The position numbers were made by a program, and so were the translations under genes. The notes under the pieces were generated by a model. That model had not been told where the DNA came from. It saw nothing but the letters and a program-made list of their open reading frames with translations, and did not search any database. A stretch of 5,969 nucleotides of DNA from Candidatus Omnitrophota bacterium. Its GTDB lineage: Bacteria > Ratteibacteria > UBA8468 > B48-G9 > JAFGKM01. This document shows, piece after piece, positions 1-5,595 of the stretch. The stretch lies in NCBI GenBank assembly GCA_023818785.1, contig JAMWCO010000100.1, positions 1 through 5,969 on the forward strand, in the 5' to 3' direction. Positions within the stretch are counted from its first letter, which is position 1. Each line of letters starts with the position of its first letter.

Positions 1-88
1 GTTTGATATTTTCAACTAAGTCAATATTAAATATACCTTCTAATTGTTCATTATATTCATTGTATATATCATACCAATATTGTTTCAT
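1..88 (-). CDS. Partial CDS, N-terminal 29 residues of an unrecognised protein
   Basis: An open frame starts at ATG 86-88 and runs off the left edge of the window. It begins MKQYWYDIYNEYNEQ and is rich in Tyr, Asn and Glu. The ATG overlaps the TGA stop of the preceding DUF4214 gene (ATGA), so translational coupling is likely. A GGGAGGT Shine-Dalgarno site lies at 103-109, inside the last codons of the upstream gene. Its spacer of about 14 bases is longer than ideal, but no in-frame start lies closer. The gene is the third member of the lower operon, after two tail-anchored DUF4214 proteins. Function cannot be called from 29 residues. Confidence 0.72.
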   Translation of the reverse strand, partial: MKQYWYDIYNEYNEQLEGIFNIDLVENIK

Positions 89-1239
89 AATAGTAGTGCA
101 ATACCTCCCAATATCCACATTATAGGTAAAATTTTTATTTTTTGTTTTTTTGGTTCTTTTGATTCTTTTTGTTCCTTAGAAATTATTATATCTGTTCGTA
201 TATATTTATTTTGTTCTGGATTATACCTATAAAGGTATTTATATTCATCTGGAATATTTCTATATTCATTTATATTTAATTCTTTTTTTTGTTCAGTTAA
301 AGTAGGTATATATGGTTCTATAGTTGGTTTTGTAACTGGTGTTGTAATAATTTGTTCTGTTTGTTCTGTTTTAACAGGAATAGTAACTGGTTTAGTTTCT
401 GTTATTTTCAAATTAGCAAAATTATCTATTATACTTACAAACTTATTCCATATATTATTAACTGCAACTGGATTATTTTTTTCTATATTTGTCTGAACGT
501 CGATAAAAACTTCTTTTCCTCTATCTTTTCCAAATTTTTTATAGATTATTTCTGGTGAAGTGTCTTTAACAGATATACCTAATTTATTTGCAATTTCACT
601 GGAAAAATTTGAGTTAAAATATTCATATGTAAATTTACTTAATCTTAAATTTTCTTGATATTCATATGAATTATAAAAATTACTTTCAATATCAGAGATA
701 CTCATACCAGATTTTAATTTATTTATCCAATAATTTAGTCCAGATTCGTCTGGTTCTCTATTAAGATATTTTCTATAAAATTCTTTTATTTTTATTATAT
801 TTTGGTTTAATAAATAATTTTCTGCTAACTTAATATTTTTCAAATATGTTTCAAGGTCGTTAATACTTTTACCGCTTCTTAAAATATTATTTACCCAAGT
901 ATATAATTCACTTTTATCTGGCAACCTATTTAAAACGTTTGTAAATACAGAATTTATTTCTTTTACAATTTTAGAACACTTATTTCCTTCACTTGAATAT
1001 ATAATACCGCTTCTAACATAACTTAATTTTTTTAAAGTATCACCTTTTGTCTCATTGAATTTTTTTATCCAGTAATTTAATCCAGATTCATCTGGTTCTC
1101 GGAACAAATATTCTTTATAATATCCAGAGATTATGGACTTAACATCTATAAGTTCACTATTGAGAATCCCAGACAATCCGAAATTATCTGATAACAAACC
1201 TAATTTTTTATACTTTTCAATTGTATAATTTGTATACAT
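85..1239 (-). CDS. Three-repeat DUF4214 protein with C-terminal membrane anchor
   Basis: A 384-aa protein. Three DUF4214 modules are visible at about residues 36-85, 94-141 and 151-197. Modules 1 and 3 carry the family signature R-E-P-D-E-S-G-L-N-Y-W. Module 2 is weaker (RLPDKSELYTW). Residues 200-275 are unassigned and helical-looking. Residues 278-320 form a Thr/Pro/Gln-rich linker with alternating TKP/TEQ motifs. A Lys/Glu-rich segment (354-369) is followed by one hydrophobic helix at the extreme C-terminus (about 370-384, LPIMWILGGIALLL). There is no N-terminal signal peptide, so the topology looks tail-anchored. The ATG at 1237-1239 has an AGAGGT site at 1247-1252 with a 7-base spacer and lies 5 bp after the stop of the 199-aa paralogue. 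DUF4214 (Pfam PF13946) is common in exported bacterial proteins and has no firm biochemical role. Inference: a surface or membrane component of a virion or of the host envelope. Confidence 0.9.
   Translation of the reverse strand: MYTNYTIEKYKKLGLLSDNFGLSGILNSELIDVKSIISGYYKEYLFREPDESGLNYWIKKFNETKGDTLKKLSYVRSGIIYSSEGNKCSKIVKEINSVFTNVLNRLPDKSELYTWVNNILRSGKSINDLETYLKNIKLAENYLLNQNIIKIKEFYRKYLNREPDESGLNYWINKLKSGMSISDIESNFYNSYEYQENLRLSKFTYEYFNSNFSSEIANKLGISVKDTSPEIIYKKFGKDRGKEVFIDVQTNIEKNNPVAVNNIWNKFVSIIDNFANLKITETKPVTIPVKTEQTEQIITTPVTKPTIEPYIPTLTEQKKELNINEYRNIPDEYKYLYRYNPEQNKYIRTDIIISKEQKESKEPKKQKIKILPIMWILGGIALLL
352..369. repeat. Tandem 9-bp repeat in linker
   Basis: The plus-strand unit ttgttctgt occurs twice head to tail (352-360 and 361-369). 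It encodes TEQ-TEQ in the Thr/Pro linker of the 384-aa protein. It looks like slippage-type expansion of an interdomain spacer. It may be incidental in such low-complexity sequence. Confidence 0.5.
722..758. repeat. Direct repeat copy B (DUF4214 core), partner at 1064-1100
   Basis: These 37 bases match 1064-1100 at 34 positions. The three differences leave the encoded core REPDESGLNYWI unchanged. It codes for the core of DUF4214 module 3 of the 384-aa protein; the partner codes for module 1. Near-identity at DNA level suggests recent duplication or gene conversion between modules rather than ancient repeats. Confidence 0.8.
1064..1100. repeat. Direct repeat copy A (DUF4214 core), partner at 722-758
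   Basis: This is the module 1 copy of the 37-base direct repeat in the 384-aa DUF4214 gene. The intervening module 2 and the module in the neighbouring 199-aa gene (around 1600-1650) share only the protein-level pattern and short DNA stretches such as tctggttctc. The repeat is therefore specific to modules 1 and 3. Confidence 0.8.
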
Positions 1240-1244
1240 AAAAA

Positions 1245-1844
1245 TTACCTCTTTTTACCTATAAAAGCCCAAACTAAAAGTCCAAATGGTAAGATAATGA
1301 AGGGTAAAAAAGATGAAATAGGACTTTTTTTAATTTCAGTAGTAGTAGTTGGTAATGTGATAGGTTTTAATACTTCAGAAGTTCCACTTGCTTTTAAACT
1401 TTCTGAAATATCGCTTAAACTTTTCTGTCCGTCCATAATTGCTCTTGCCCAATATTTAATTATAGTCATATCAACTTCTTTTCCAAAAGATAAGTAAATT
1501 GATTTAATATTATTAATAACTTCCTGTAAACGTTTATATTCACTAGAACTCCTAATTCCTAATTCAATTTTAGAAATATCAGGATTTTTAACATATGCAG
1601 AAATCCATCCTTTCAAACCATTTATATCTGGTTCTCTAAATAGAAGGTTTCTATAAAGTTCAGTAATTTTTTGTCCACCTTCTTCTGCTCTTTTCCTTTC
1701 ATCTGCTTTTAGATTTCCAAAAGCATTTAAAATCAATGTTAATATATTTCCTAAATCAATTCCTAATTCTGTATATGTTTCTGTATCGTCGATAACATAA
1801 GCATCTAAACTCTCATTATCCCAATTTTTCCAGTAACCTTTCAT
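1245..1844 (-). CDS. DUF4214 protein with C-terminal membrane anchor (shorter paralogue)
   Basis: A 199-aa protein with a clear DUF4214 module at about residues 59-107 (LYRNLLFREPDINGLKGW). A degenerate second module follows at about 110-153; it keeps the helical spacing and Y-W but has lost the R-x-P-D motif. A Thr-rich linker (161-170, TLPTTTTE) leads to one membrane helix at about 177-195 (FLPFIILPFGLLVWAFIG), capped by KKR. By the positive-inside rule the short C-terminal tail should be cytoplasmic, or interior if the membrane is viral. There is no signal peptide. The ATG at 1842-1844 has a GGAGGT site at 1850-1855 with a 5-base spacer. It is the first gene of the lower operon, directly downstream of a palindromic promoter region. 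It has the same architecture as the following 384-aa protein, so the two probably arose by duplication and may assemble together. Role is inferred only. Confidence 0.9.
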   Translation of the reverse strand: MKGYWKNWDNESLDAYVIDDTETYTELGIDLGNILTLILNAFGNLKADERKRAEEGGQKITELYRNLLFREPDINGLKGWISAYVKNPDISKIELGIRSSSEYKRLQEVINNIKSIYLSFGKEVDMTIIKYWARAIMDGQKSLSDISESLKASGTSEVLKPITLPTTTTEIKKSPISSFLPFIILPFGLLVWAFIGKKR

Positions 1845-1882
1845 TATAAACCTCCATATTTTTAAAAAACTTGTTTTTTCAA

Positions 1883-1910
1883 ATACTTCCTGTATTATAA
1901 CAGGAAGTAT
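1883..1910 (-). promoter_or_regulatory. Palindromic operator enclosing an extended -10 promoter
   Basis: Two perfect 11-bp arms (ATACTTCCTGT at 1883-1893 and its complement at 1900-1910) flank a 6-base centre. On the minus strand the centre is exactly TATAAT. The preceding arm ends in TGT, giving TGTTATAAT (1894-1902), an extended -10 element. The -35 region 17 bp upstream (TTTCTT) is poor, as extended -10 promoters tolerate. Predicted transcript start is near 1887, about 43 bases before the 199-aa gene's ATG. Because the symmetry axis falls on the -10 box, a dimeric regulator bound here would block RNA polymerase. A 5'-UTR hairpin in a longer transcript is the main alternative. Confidence 0.6.
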
Positions 1911-1912
1911 AT

Positions 1913-1962
1913 AAAAAAGAAACAGAATAAATCAGTTTGATTTTCACTGATTTATTCTGTTT
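1913..1962 (-). terminator. Intrinsic terminator (17-bp stem, T-tract)
   Basis: A perfect 17-bp inverted repeat pairs 1920-1936 with 1946-1962 around a 9-base loop. On the minus strand the stem ends in TTT and is followed by C and six T residues (1918-1913), the layout of a Rho-independent terminator. The stem is AT-rich but long and unbroken. It lies after the transglutaminase-like gene, whose stop is at 2019, and would end the upper operon. On the plus strand the stem is followed only by TTCTCT, so termination that way would be weak, and no plus-strand gene needs it. A consensus promoter lies between the gene and this stem, so it may also act as an attenuator. Confidence 0.8.
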
Positions 1963-1974
1963 TCTCTAATAATT

Positions 1975-2003
1975 ATTATATCAAATATTTACTTACTTGT
2001 CAA
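1975..2003 (-). promoter_or_regulatory. Consensus housekeeping-sigma promoter
   Basis: On the minus strand TTGACA (1998-2003) and TATAAT (1975-1980) are separated by exactly 17 bp, a perfect match to the sigma-70/sigma-A consensus in both boxes and spacing. The -35 box sits 15 bp past the stop codon of the transglutaminase-like gene. Predicted start is near 1968, so the first structured element in the RNA is the terminator stem at 1920-1962. Transcripts would either stop after about 55 bases or read through into the DUF4214 operon. TATAAT is easy to find by chance in such AT-rich DNA, but the joint match with TTGACA at 17 bp is not. Confidence 0.75.
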
Positions 2004-2018
2004 GTCCTTTTTAAAAAA

Positions 2019-2540
2019 TTAAACATAATAATATTTAATTACTATATGTTCTGGCTTCCAATTCATTTGTTTATCTTTAGCAGTTGCGTCAAGAGAAATC
2101 CAGATTTTACTTAAAGGTTCTAATACTTCTACGTAAATATGATTAAAAGTTAGCATTGGATTATTATATTTGGTTTTTATTACAGCATACCTTGTTTTAT
2201 ATCCTATTGATGAAAGTAAAGTTGCAACTAATATAGAATGGTCATCACAATCGCCGAATGATATTGTTCTAAGTTTTATTTTTTTCAGATGATGTAATGG
2301 GGTCTTAATTGTTTCAATTCTATAAATATCCCTTGTGTATCTCATATGATTTTTCACAAAATTGAATATAACTTCAATTTCTTTATAAAAATTTTTTTCT
2401 GGAACATATCTAACAATATTTTCTGCGTATTCTCTAATAAACAGGTCCTTTTTCTGCTCATTAGTCAACTGGACTATAATTTTTAAGGTCTCATCTGTAA
2501 AGTTAGATGGGTCTAAACAATATTCTTTAATTTCAGTCAT
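2019..2540 (-). CDS. Transglutaminase-like superfamily cysteine enzyme
   Basis: A 173-aa protein with the transglutaminase-fold catalytic triad in order: Cys98 in GDCDDHSILVATLLSSIGY, His134 in FNHIYVEV, and Asp151 in WISLDATAK. The helix after the cysteine and the two beta strands carrying His and Asp fit the family (transglut_core, PF01841). Residues 50-82 (FVKNHMRYTRD...TIKTPLHHLK) match the segment usually preceding the Cys in short bacterial and phage members, so the protein is essentially a single domain with an approximately 45-residue lead. It may act as a protease, amidase or cross-linking acyltransferase; substrate unknown. No signal peptide or membrane segment. The ATG overlaps the end of the 55-aa gene by 8 bp (ATGACTGA). 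The GGGGAGGT site at 2558-2565 is 17 bases away, so coupling probably drives initiation. It is the last gene of the upper operon. A virion-maturation role is inference. Confidence 0.88.
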   Translation of the reverse strand: MTEIKEYCLDPSNFTDETLKIIVQLTNEQKKDLFIREYAENIVRYVPEKNFYKEIEVIFNFVKNHMRYTRDIYRIETIKTPLHHLKKIKLRTISFGDCDDHSILVATLLSSIGYKTRYAVIKTKYNNPMLTFNHIYVEVLEPLSKIWISLDATAKDKQMNWKPEHIVIKYYYV

Positions 2541-2700
2541 TTTTAAATTTTAATATAACCTCCCCGTGTTCTTTTAATAATTCTTTCAAGCAATCAAACA
2601 CTGGATAAGCAATTGATTTTAACACTCTACATATACAAATTTCATTATCACCTGAAACTAAATAAATATAACAAAAATTATGTTTATCTACATTTTTCAT
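2533..2700 (-). CDS. Small unrecognised protein with four cysteines (55 aa)
   Basis: This short gene (MKNVDKHNFCYIYLVSGDNE...) fills what would otherwise be a gap. Its ATG overlaps the TGA of the 361-aa gene (ATGA) and its own TGA lies inside the start of the transglutaminase-like gene (ATGACTGA), so the three form a tightly coupled chain. The preceding gene's last codons supply an AGGA-type site. The predicted fold is a beta hairpin (residues 9-27), then a helix (about 34-45) and a final strand (47-52). Cysteines are at 10, 22, 24 and 37. The C-x-C pair might bind metal, but there is no recognisable zinc-ribbon spacing. Function unknown. Confidence 0.7.
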   Translation of the reverse strand: MKNVDKHNFCYIYLVSGDNEICICRVLKSIAYPVFDCLKELLKEHGEVILKFKND

Positions 2701-3005
2701 TTTAATTGTTCCTGTTTTTGCTCCAGTTCTTGCTCTTTTAATTTTTTAATGTAGTTGAATACATTTAATATATATGTTTTATGAGCATTTAGTTCAGGAA
2801 TTAATTCAAAAACCCTATTTTCATTTGAATTTAAATAATCAACCAAATGTATTAGTTCATTTTCAGACAATTGTTCTACTACCATATTTGCAAATAAATT
2901 TGGAGAAGTTCCAAAATATATTACTTGCTTTATTAAGTTTAAATTCCCTGTAATATAATTACAAAAATTTTTTTCAAATTCAGATATATATTCTTTTTCT
3001 TTCAT
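2697..3005 (-). CDS. Probable internal translation product (C-terminal 102 aa of the 361-aa protein)
   Basis: Within the 361-aa frame, Met260 (ATG 3003-3005) is preceded by GGGAGGT (3012-3018) with a 6-base spacer, as good a ribosome site as any true gene start here. The linker residues QGGNS are the codons that form this site. The product MKEKEYISEF... would be a free, helical, Lys/Glu-rich domain ending KEQELEQKQEQLK. Nested in-frame genes of this kind are known in phage morphogenesis (lambda C/Nu3). Alternatively two once-separate genes became fused while the second kept its ribosome site. Expression is inferred from the site alone. Confidence 0.55.
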   Translation of the reverse strand: MKEKEYISEFEKNFCNYITGNLNLIKQVIYFGTSPNLFANMVVEQLSENELIHLVDYLNSNENRVFELIPELNAHKTYILNVFNYIKKLKEQELEQKQEQLK

Positions 3006-3782
3006 TGAATTACCTCCCTGTTTTTGTTCGATAATAACATTAGGTTGTGAAAGTTGATGAATAGATTGTTCAGGTGTTTGTGTAACTGGATTAATATTTA
3101 ACCCTTTCATTTTTAAAGACGGAACAATTATATCCATTAACTTATTCATAATTACGTTTTCTGCTGGTTGTCCTGCTTCAATTTGCGAATGTGTCATACC
3201 ATATTCGAAACCCAATCTAATTAATTCTATCATATCAGAAAAATTTACTGGACTTTTGTTTTCGAAAAGTGACTTATACTTTATAATTTCATCAATGGAT
3301 GAATTTTTGTTAGACGATAAATTATTAACTAAGTTTAATACAGAATTTAACAAATCATTTTTTTCTTTCTGCAAAATTTCTAATTGTTTAAACGTAGTAT
3401 CAGTTGTAGTTGAAATTGTATTATCTATTTTTTTTATAGGTTCTGCATATTCAGTAGTCCATGATTTTTTTATTTTCCCGCTATTATCAATAACTTTAAA
3501 TTTATATTTTCCACCACCATAGGTATCTGCAATTAAATCTGGATTTATAGATGAAGTAGAAAAACTTTTTACTCGCTTAAAAGTGCCAGATGAAACATCC
3601 TCTTTATATACAACAATTGAATACTCATTTCCACCAAACTCCTGCCGTAATCTTTCAATATCAACATCATCCTGATTAACTTCGTTATCAATACTAACTT
3701 CTTGTTCTTCATTATCATCATTATCAATTAAATTTACTGGAACTGGAATAATTTCTTTTTTCTGTTTCTTTGTTTTTTTCAT
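2697..3782 (-). CDS. Modular unrecognised protein: charged N-terminus, small beta domain with GGGKYKF motif, helical C-terminus
   Basis: A 361-aa protein directly downstream of the polymerase. Residues 1-9 are strongly basic (KKTKKQKK) and 20-44 strongly acidic. Residues 53-114 look like a small beta domain (EYSIVVYKED...YGGGKYKFKVIDNSGK). Residues 130-160 are a probable coiled coil. Residues 180-228 are helical (IELIRLGFEYGM, MDIIVPSLKMKG). A Pro/Gln-rich linker (231-257) precedes a helical C-terminal part that can also be made separately from an internal start. The ATG at 3780-3782 is chosen because GGAGGT (3790-3795) precedes it by 7 bases; a TTG at 3797 extends the frame but is part of that ribosome site. 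There is no signal peptide or membrane helix. Alternatives include a virion-core or scaffold protein, or, because it adjoins the polymerase, a terminal protein; nothing in the sequence decides. The stop overlaps the next ATG. Confidence 0.85.
   Translation of the reverse strand: MKKTKKQKKEIIPVPVNLIDNDDNEEQEVSIDNEVNQDDVDIERLRQEFGGNEYSIVVYKEDVSSGTFKRVKSFSTSSINPDLIADTYGGGKYKFKVIDNSGKIKKSWTTEYAEPIKKIDNTISTTTDTTFKQLEILQKEKNDLLNSVLNLVNNLSSNKNSSIDEIIKYKSLFENKSPVNFSDMIELIRLGFEYGMTHSQIEAGQPAENVIMNKLMDIIVPSLKMKGLNINPVTQTPEQSIHQLSQPNVIIEQKQGGNSMKEKEYISEFEKNFCNYITGNLNLIKQVIYFGTSPNLFANMVVEQLSENELIHLVDYLNSNENRVFELIPELNAHKTYILNVFNYIKKLKEQELEQKQEQLK
3012..3018 (-). promoter_or_regulatory. Internal Shine-Dalgarno site
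   Basis: The minus strand reads GGGAGGT, 6 bases before an in-frame ATG (3003-3005), in the middle of the 361-aa gene. GGAGG is a rare string in this AT-rich sequence and is otherwise seen almost only in front of genes, which argues against coincidence. Confidence 0.65.
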
Positions 3783-3832
3783 AATTTTTACCTCCAAAAG
3801 AATTTTAAATATTTTTAATATTCATAACACTA

Positions 3833-5581
3833 TTATATAATATTAACATTCGTAAAGTCAACACCTTTTAATGTTTTTTTCAGTTCATACATTTTTGCAG
3901 GAATTTTGTTTTGTCTTAAACCTTCTTTAATTTTAAAAATATGAGTAACATTATATTCATATTTTTTATCATTGTACATTTTTAATAATTGTTCTGAATT
4001 TCCCATAAATCCGTGTAATGCATATTTTTTAAGATTATTATTATCGTCGTAATGTAAATATAATTTATTTCTGAATATATAACATTTACCTTTAACTACA
4101 ATATTTAATTTACCTAATTCATTTCCAAGGTCGTTATAATCTGGTTTAACTATGGTTTTAATACTATCTGTCGATGTATGTATTGATGAATATTTATGTT
4201 CATACTTGTGGATATATGCTCTAACAAATCCAGTAATTAAAGTTGCAATAAATGGATTGAACATTCTACCAGCGAGAAAAATATTTTTTGAGTTTTCAAC
4301 AAATACATTTCCTTTTATAGAAAAGTTTGGGAGTATATCTTTAAAATTATCTGATTTATCAATAGTTTGCACCAATTTTCCGTACAAGGAATTCATTATC
4401 AATTTTGCTGTCAATCTATCACAGGAATTTTTTGCTATTTCTTTTTCTTTATAAAAATGATATACAAATTCTTTAAAAGGATTATAGTCCGTTTTTTCTG
4501 GTATCCATAACCATCCGTAAATATTAGAAAGTTCAACTTCTTTATATTTTAAAGCAGATTTTAATTCATATGAAGTTACCCATATATTTTCGAATTTTCC
4601 AGTAATAGGTTTAAAATCATGTGAAAACAAGACAGGATATTTACAATTATTTATTTTTCCACTAACACAGTATATTCCTTCATACTTATCAGTATAATTA
4701 TTAAAAAACTTATATTTTCCTTTTAAAAAATTTGGAATTTTAGTCATAGCAAATGGATAAGCACTTTTTATATCATACTCATAGCAATTATCAATTATAG
4801 TTGTTCCTTTAACGTATAATCCATTCTTTCCTCCGTGATATGATTTAACTGACGCATATGCTAACGCTGTGCAAGGAAATTTTATTATATCATTTTCTCT
4901 CAAAAAATAATGTCTAAAAATTCGGGATGCAAAATGTGGAAGTGAAACACATATACGAACATTGTATTTTCTATATTGTTCAAAAATTTTTTCTGCAACT
5001 TCATATTGGCATAAAGCATCTTGCTTTGCATAGTTTATAAAATATTCATTATCTATCAAATTTTTCTTTCCAAGTCCATCAGGTTTTTTTAATTTTTTAT
5101 GTTTAGTTTCTAACTCATTACATAATTTTTCTAAAGAGTAATTTAAAAAGAAGGCGTAACTATCAAGAATTTTTAGTGTTTTATTTTCTGGATATTTAAT
5201 ATTTCCGAAACATACCTTGCCATAAACAATATTTATATTTATACCTTTATAACTTATATTAATTTCGTTTTTGCCAATAAATTCTTTTTGAAATTTATTG
5301 AAAATAACACTTATATCAAAAATTAGGTTATGAAAATATATTGCGTTAACACATCCAGAATATATTCTCTTTTCCATATACATTAAAAATTTATCAAGTA
5401 TATTATCTTTATTTACTGGAATTAAATCAGTCCATTTACCATTTGAAACTTGAAAACATACAGGGTTTCCATCGTATGTTTCGGTATCGCCACCAAATAG
5501 AGTCCATTTCTGTGGAAATTCTTTATGATTATGAGTTATACCTTTGTACACATACAGAGGTATATGTATATTTTTAATCAT
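3833..5581 (-). CDS. Protein-primed family B DNA polymerase (phi29-like)
   Basis: A 582-aa polymerase-exonuclease, close to phi29 Pol (575 aa). Exonuclease motifs: Exo I D32-T-E34, Exo II H84-N85-L-I-F88-D89, Exo III Y184-AKQ-D188. The YHGG at 248-251 corresponds to the Y/S-x-GG motif linking exonuclease and polymerase domains. Polymerase motifs: A D270-IKSAYP, B K393-LIMNSLYG, C HTSTDS (468-473, Asp472), and K506-L-Y508 matching the K-x-Y motif. Spacings between A and B (about 120 aa) and between B and C (about 70 aa) leave room for the TPR1 and TPR2 insertions that define protein-primed members and permit strand displacement. It should initiate on a terminal protein at the ends of a linear genome. 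Oddity: the first Asp of the usual DTD in motif C is Ser470. Start: ATG 5579-5581 preferred over GTG 5588-5590; neither has a Shine-Dalgarno site, so coupling to the 63-aa gene is likely. Confidence 0.97.
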   Translation of the reverse strand: MIKNIHIPLYVYKGITHNHKEFPQKWTLFGGDTETYDGNPVCFQVSNGKWTDLIPVNKDNILDKFLMYMEKRIYSGCVNAIYFHNLIFDISVIFNKFQKEFIGKNEINISYKGININIVYGKVCFGNIKYPENKTLKILDSYAFFLNYSLEKLCNELETKHKKLKKPDGLGKKNLIDNEYFINYAKQDALCQYEVAEKIFEQYRKYNVRICVSLPHFASRIFRHYFLRENDIIKFPCTALAYASVKSYHGGKNGLYVKGTTIIDNCYEYDIKSAYPFAMTKIPNFLKGKYKFFNNYTDKYEGIYCVSGKINNCKYPVLFSHDFKPITGKFENIWVTSYELKSALKYKEVELSNIYGWLWIPEKTDYNPFKEFVYHFYKEKEIAKNSCDRLTAKLIMNSLYGKLVQTIDKSDNFKDILPNFSIKGNVFVENSKNIFLAGRMFNPFIATLITGFVRAYIHKYEHKYSSIHTSTDSIKTIVKPDYNDLGNELGKLNIVVKGKCYIFRNKLYLHYDDNNNLKKYALHGFMGNSEQLLKMYNDKKYEYNVTHIFKIKEGLRQNKIPAKMYELKKTLKGVDFTNVNII

Positions 5582-5595
5582 ATGAATCACATAAA

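Noticed and set aside
44..232. Plus-strand open frame
   Set aside because: It is antisense to the DUF4214 gene, composed of AT-driven Phe/Ile codons, with no ribosome site. The other plus-strand frames (352-558, 1297-1497, 3256-3522, 4152-4454) are likewise shadows of real minus-strand genes.
1864..1879. A/T palindrome aaaaaac-tt-gtttttt between the operator and the 199-aa gene
   Set aside because: Arms are almost all A/T and the 2-base loop is too tight for an RNA hairpin. It is plausible by chance at this base composition, although it lies in the leader of the lower operon.
1920..1962. Bidirectional terminator also serving the plus strand
   Set aside because: The plus-strand tail is only TTCTCT after the stem, and no plus-strand gene lies to the left of it.
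3783..3797. TTG start extending the 361-aa protein by five residues
   Set aside because: The TTG and next codon overlap the GGAGGT ribosome site itself, and the ATG at 3780-3782 lies 7 bases after that site.
4409..4414. TTGACA on the minus strand inside the polymerase gene as a -35 box
   Set aside because: No TATAAT-like box lies at 16-18 bp; the nearest candidate (GATAAT) is only 8 bp away.
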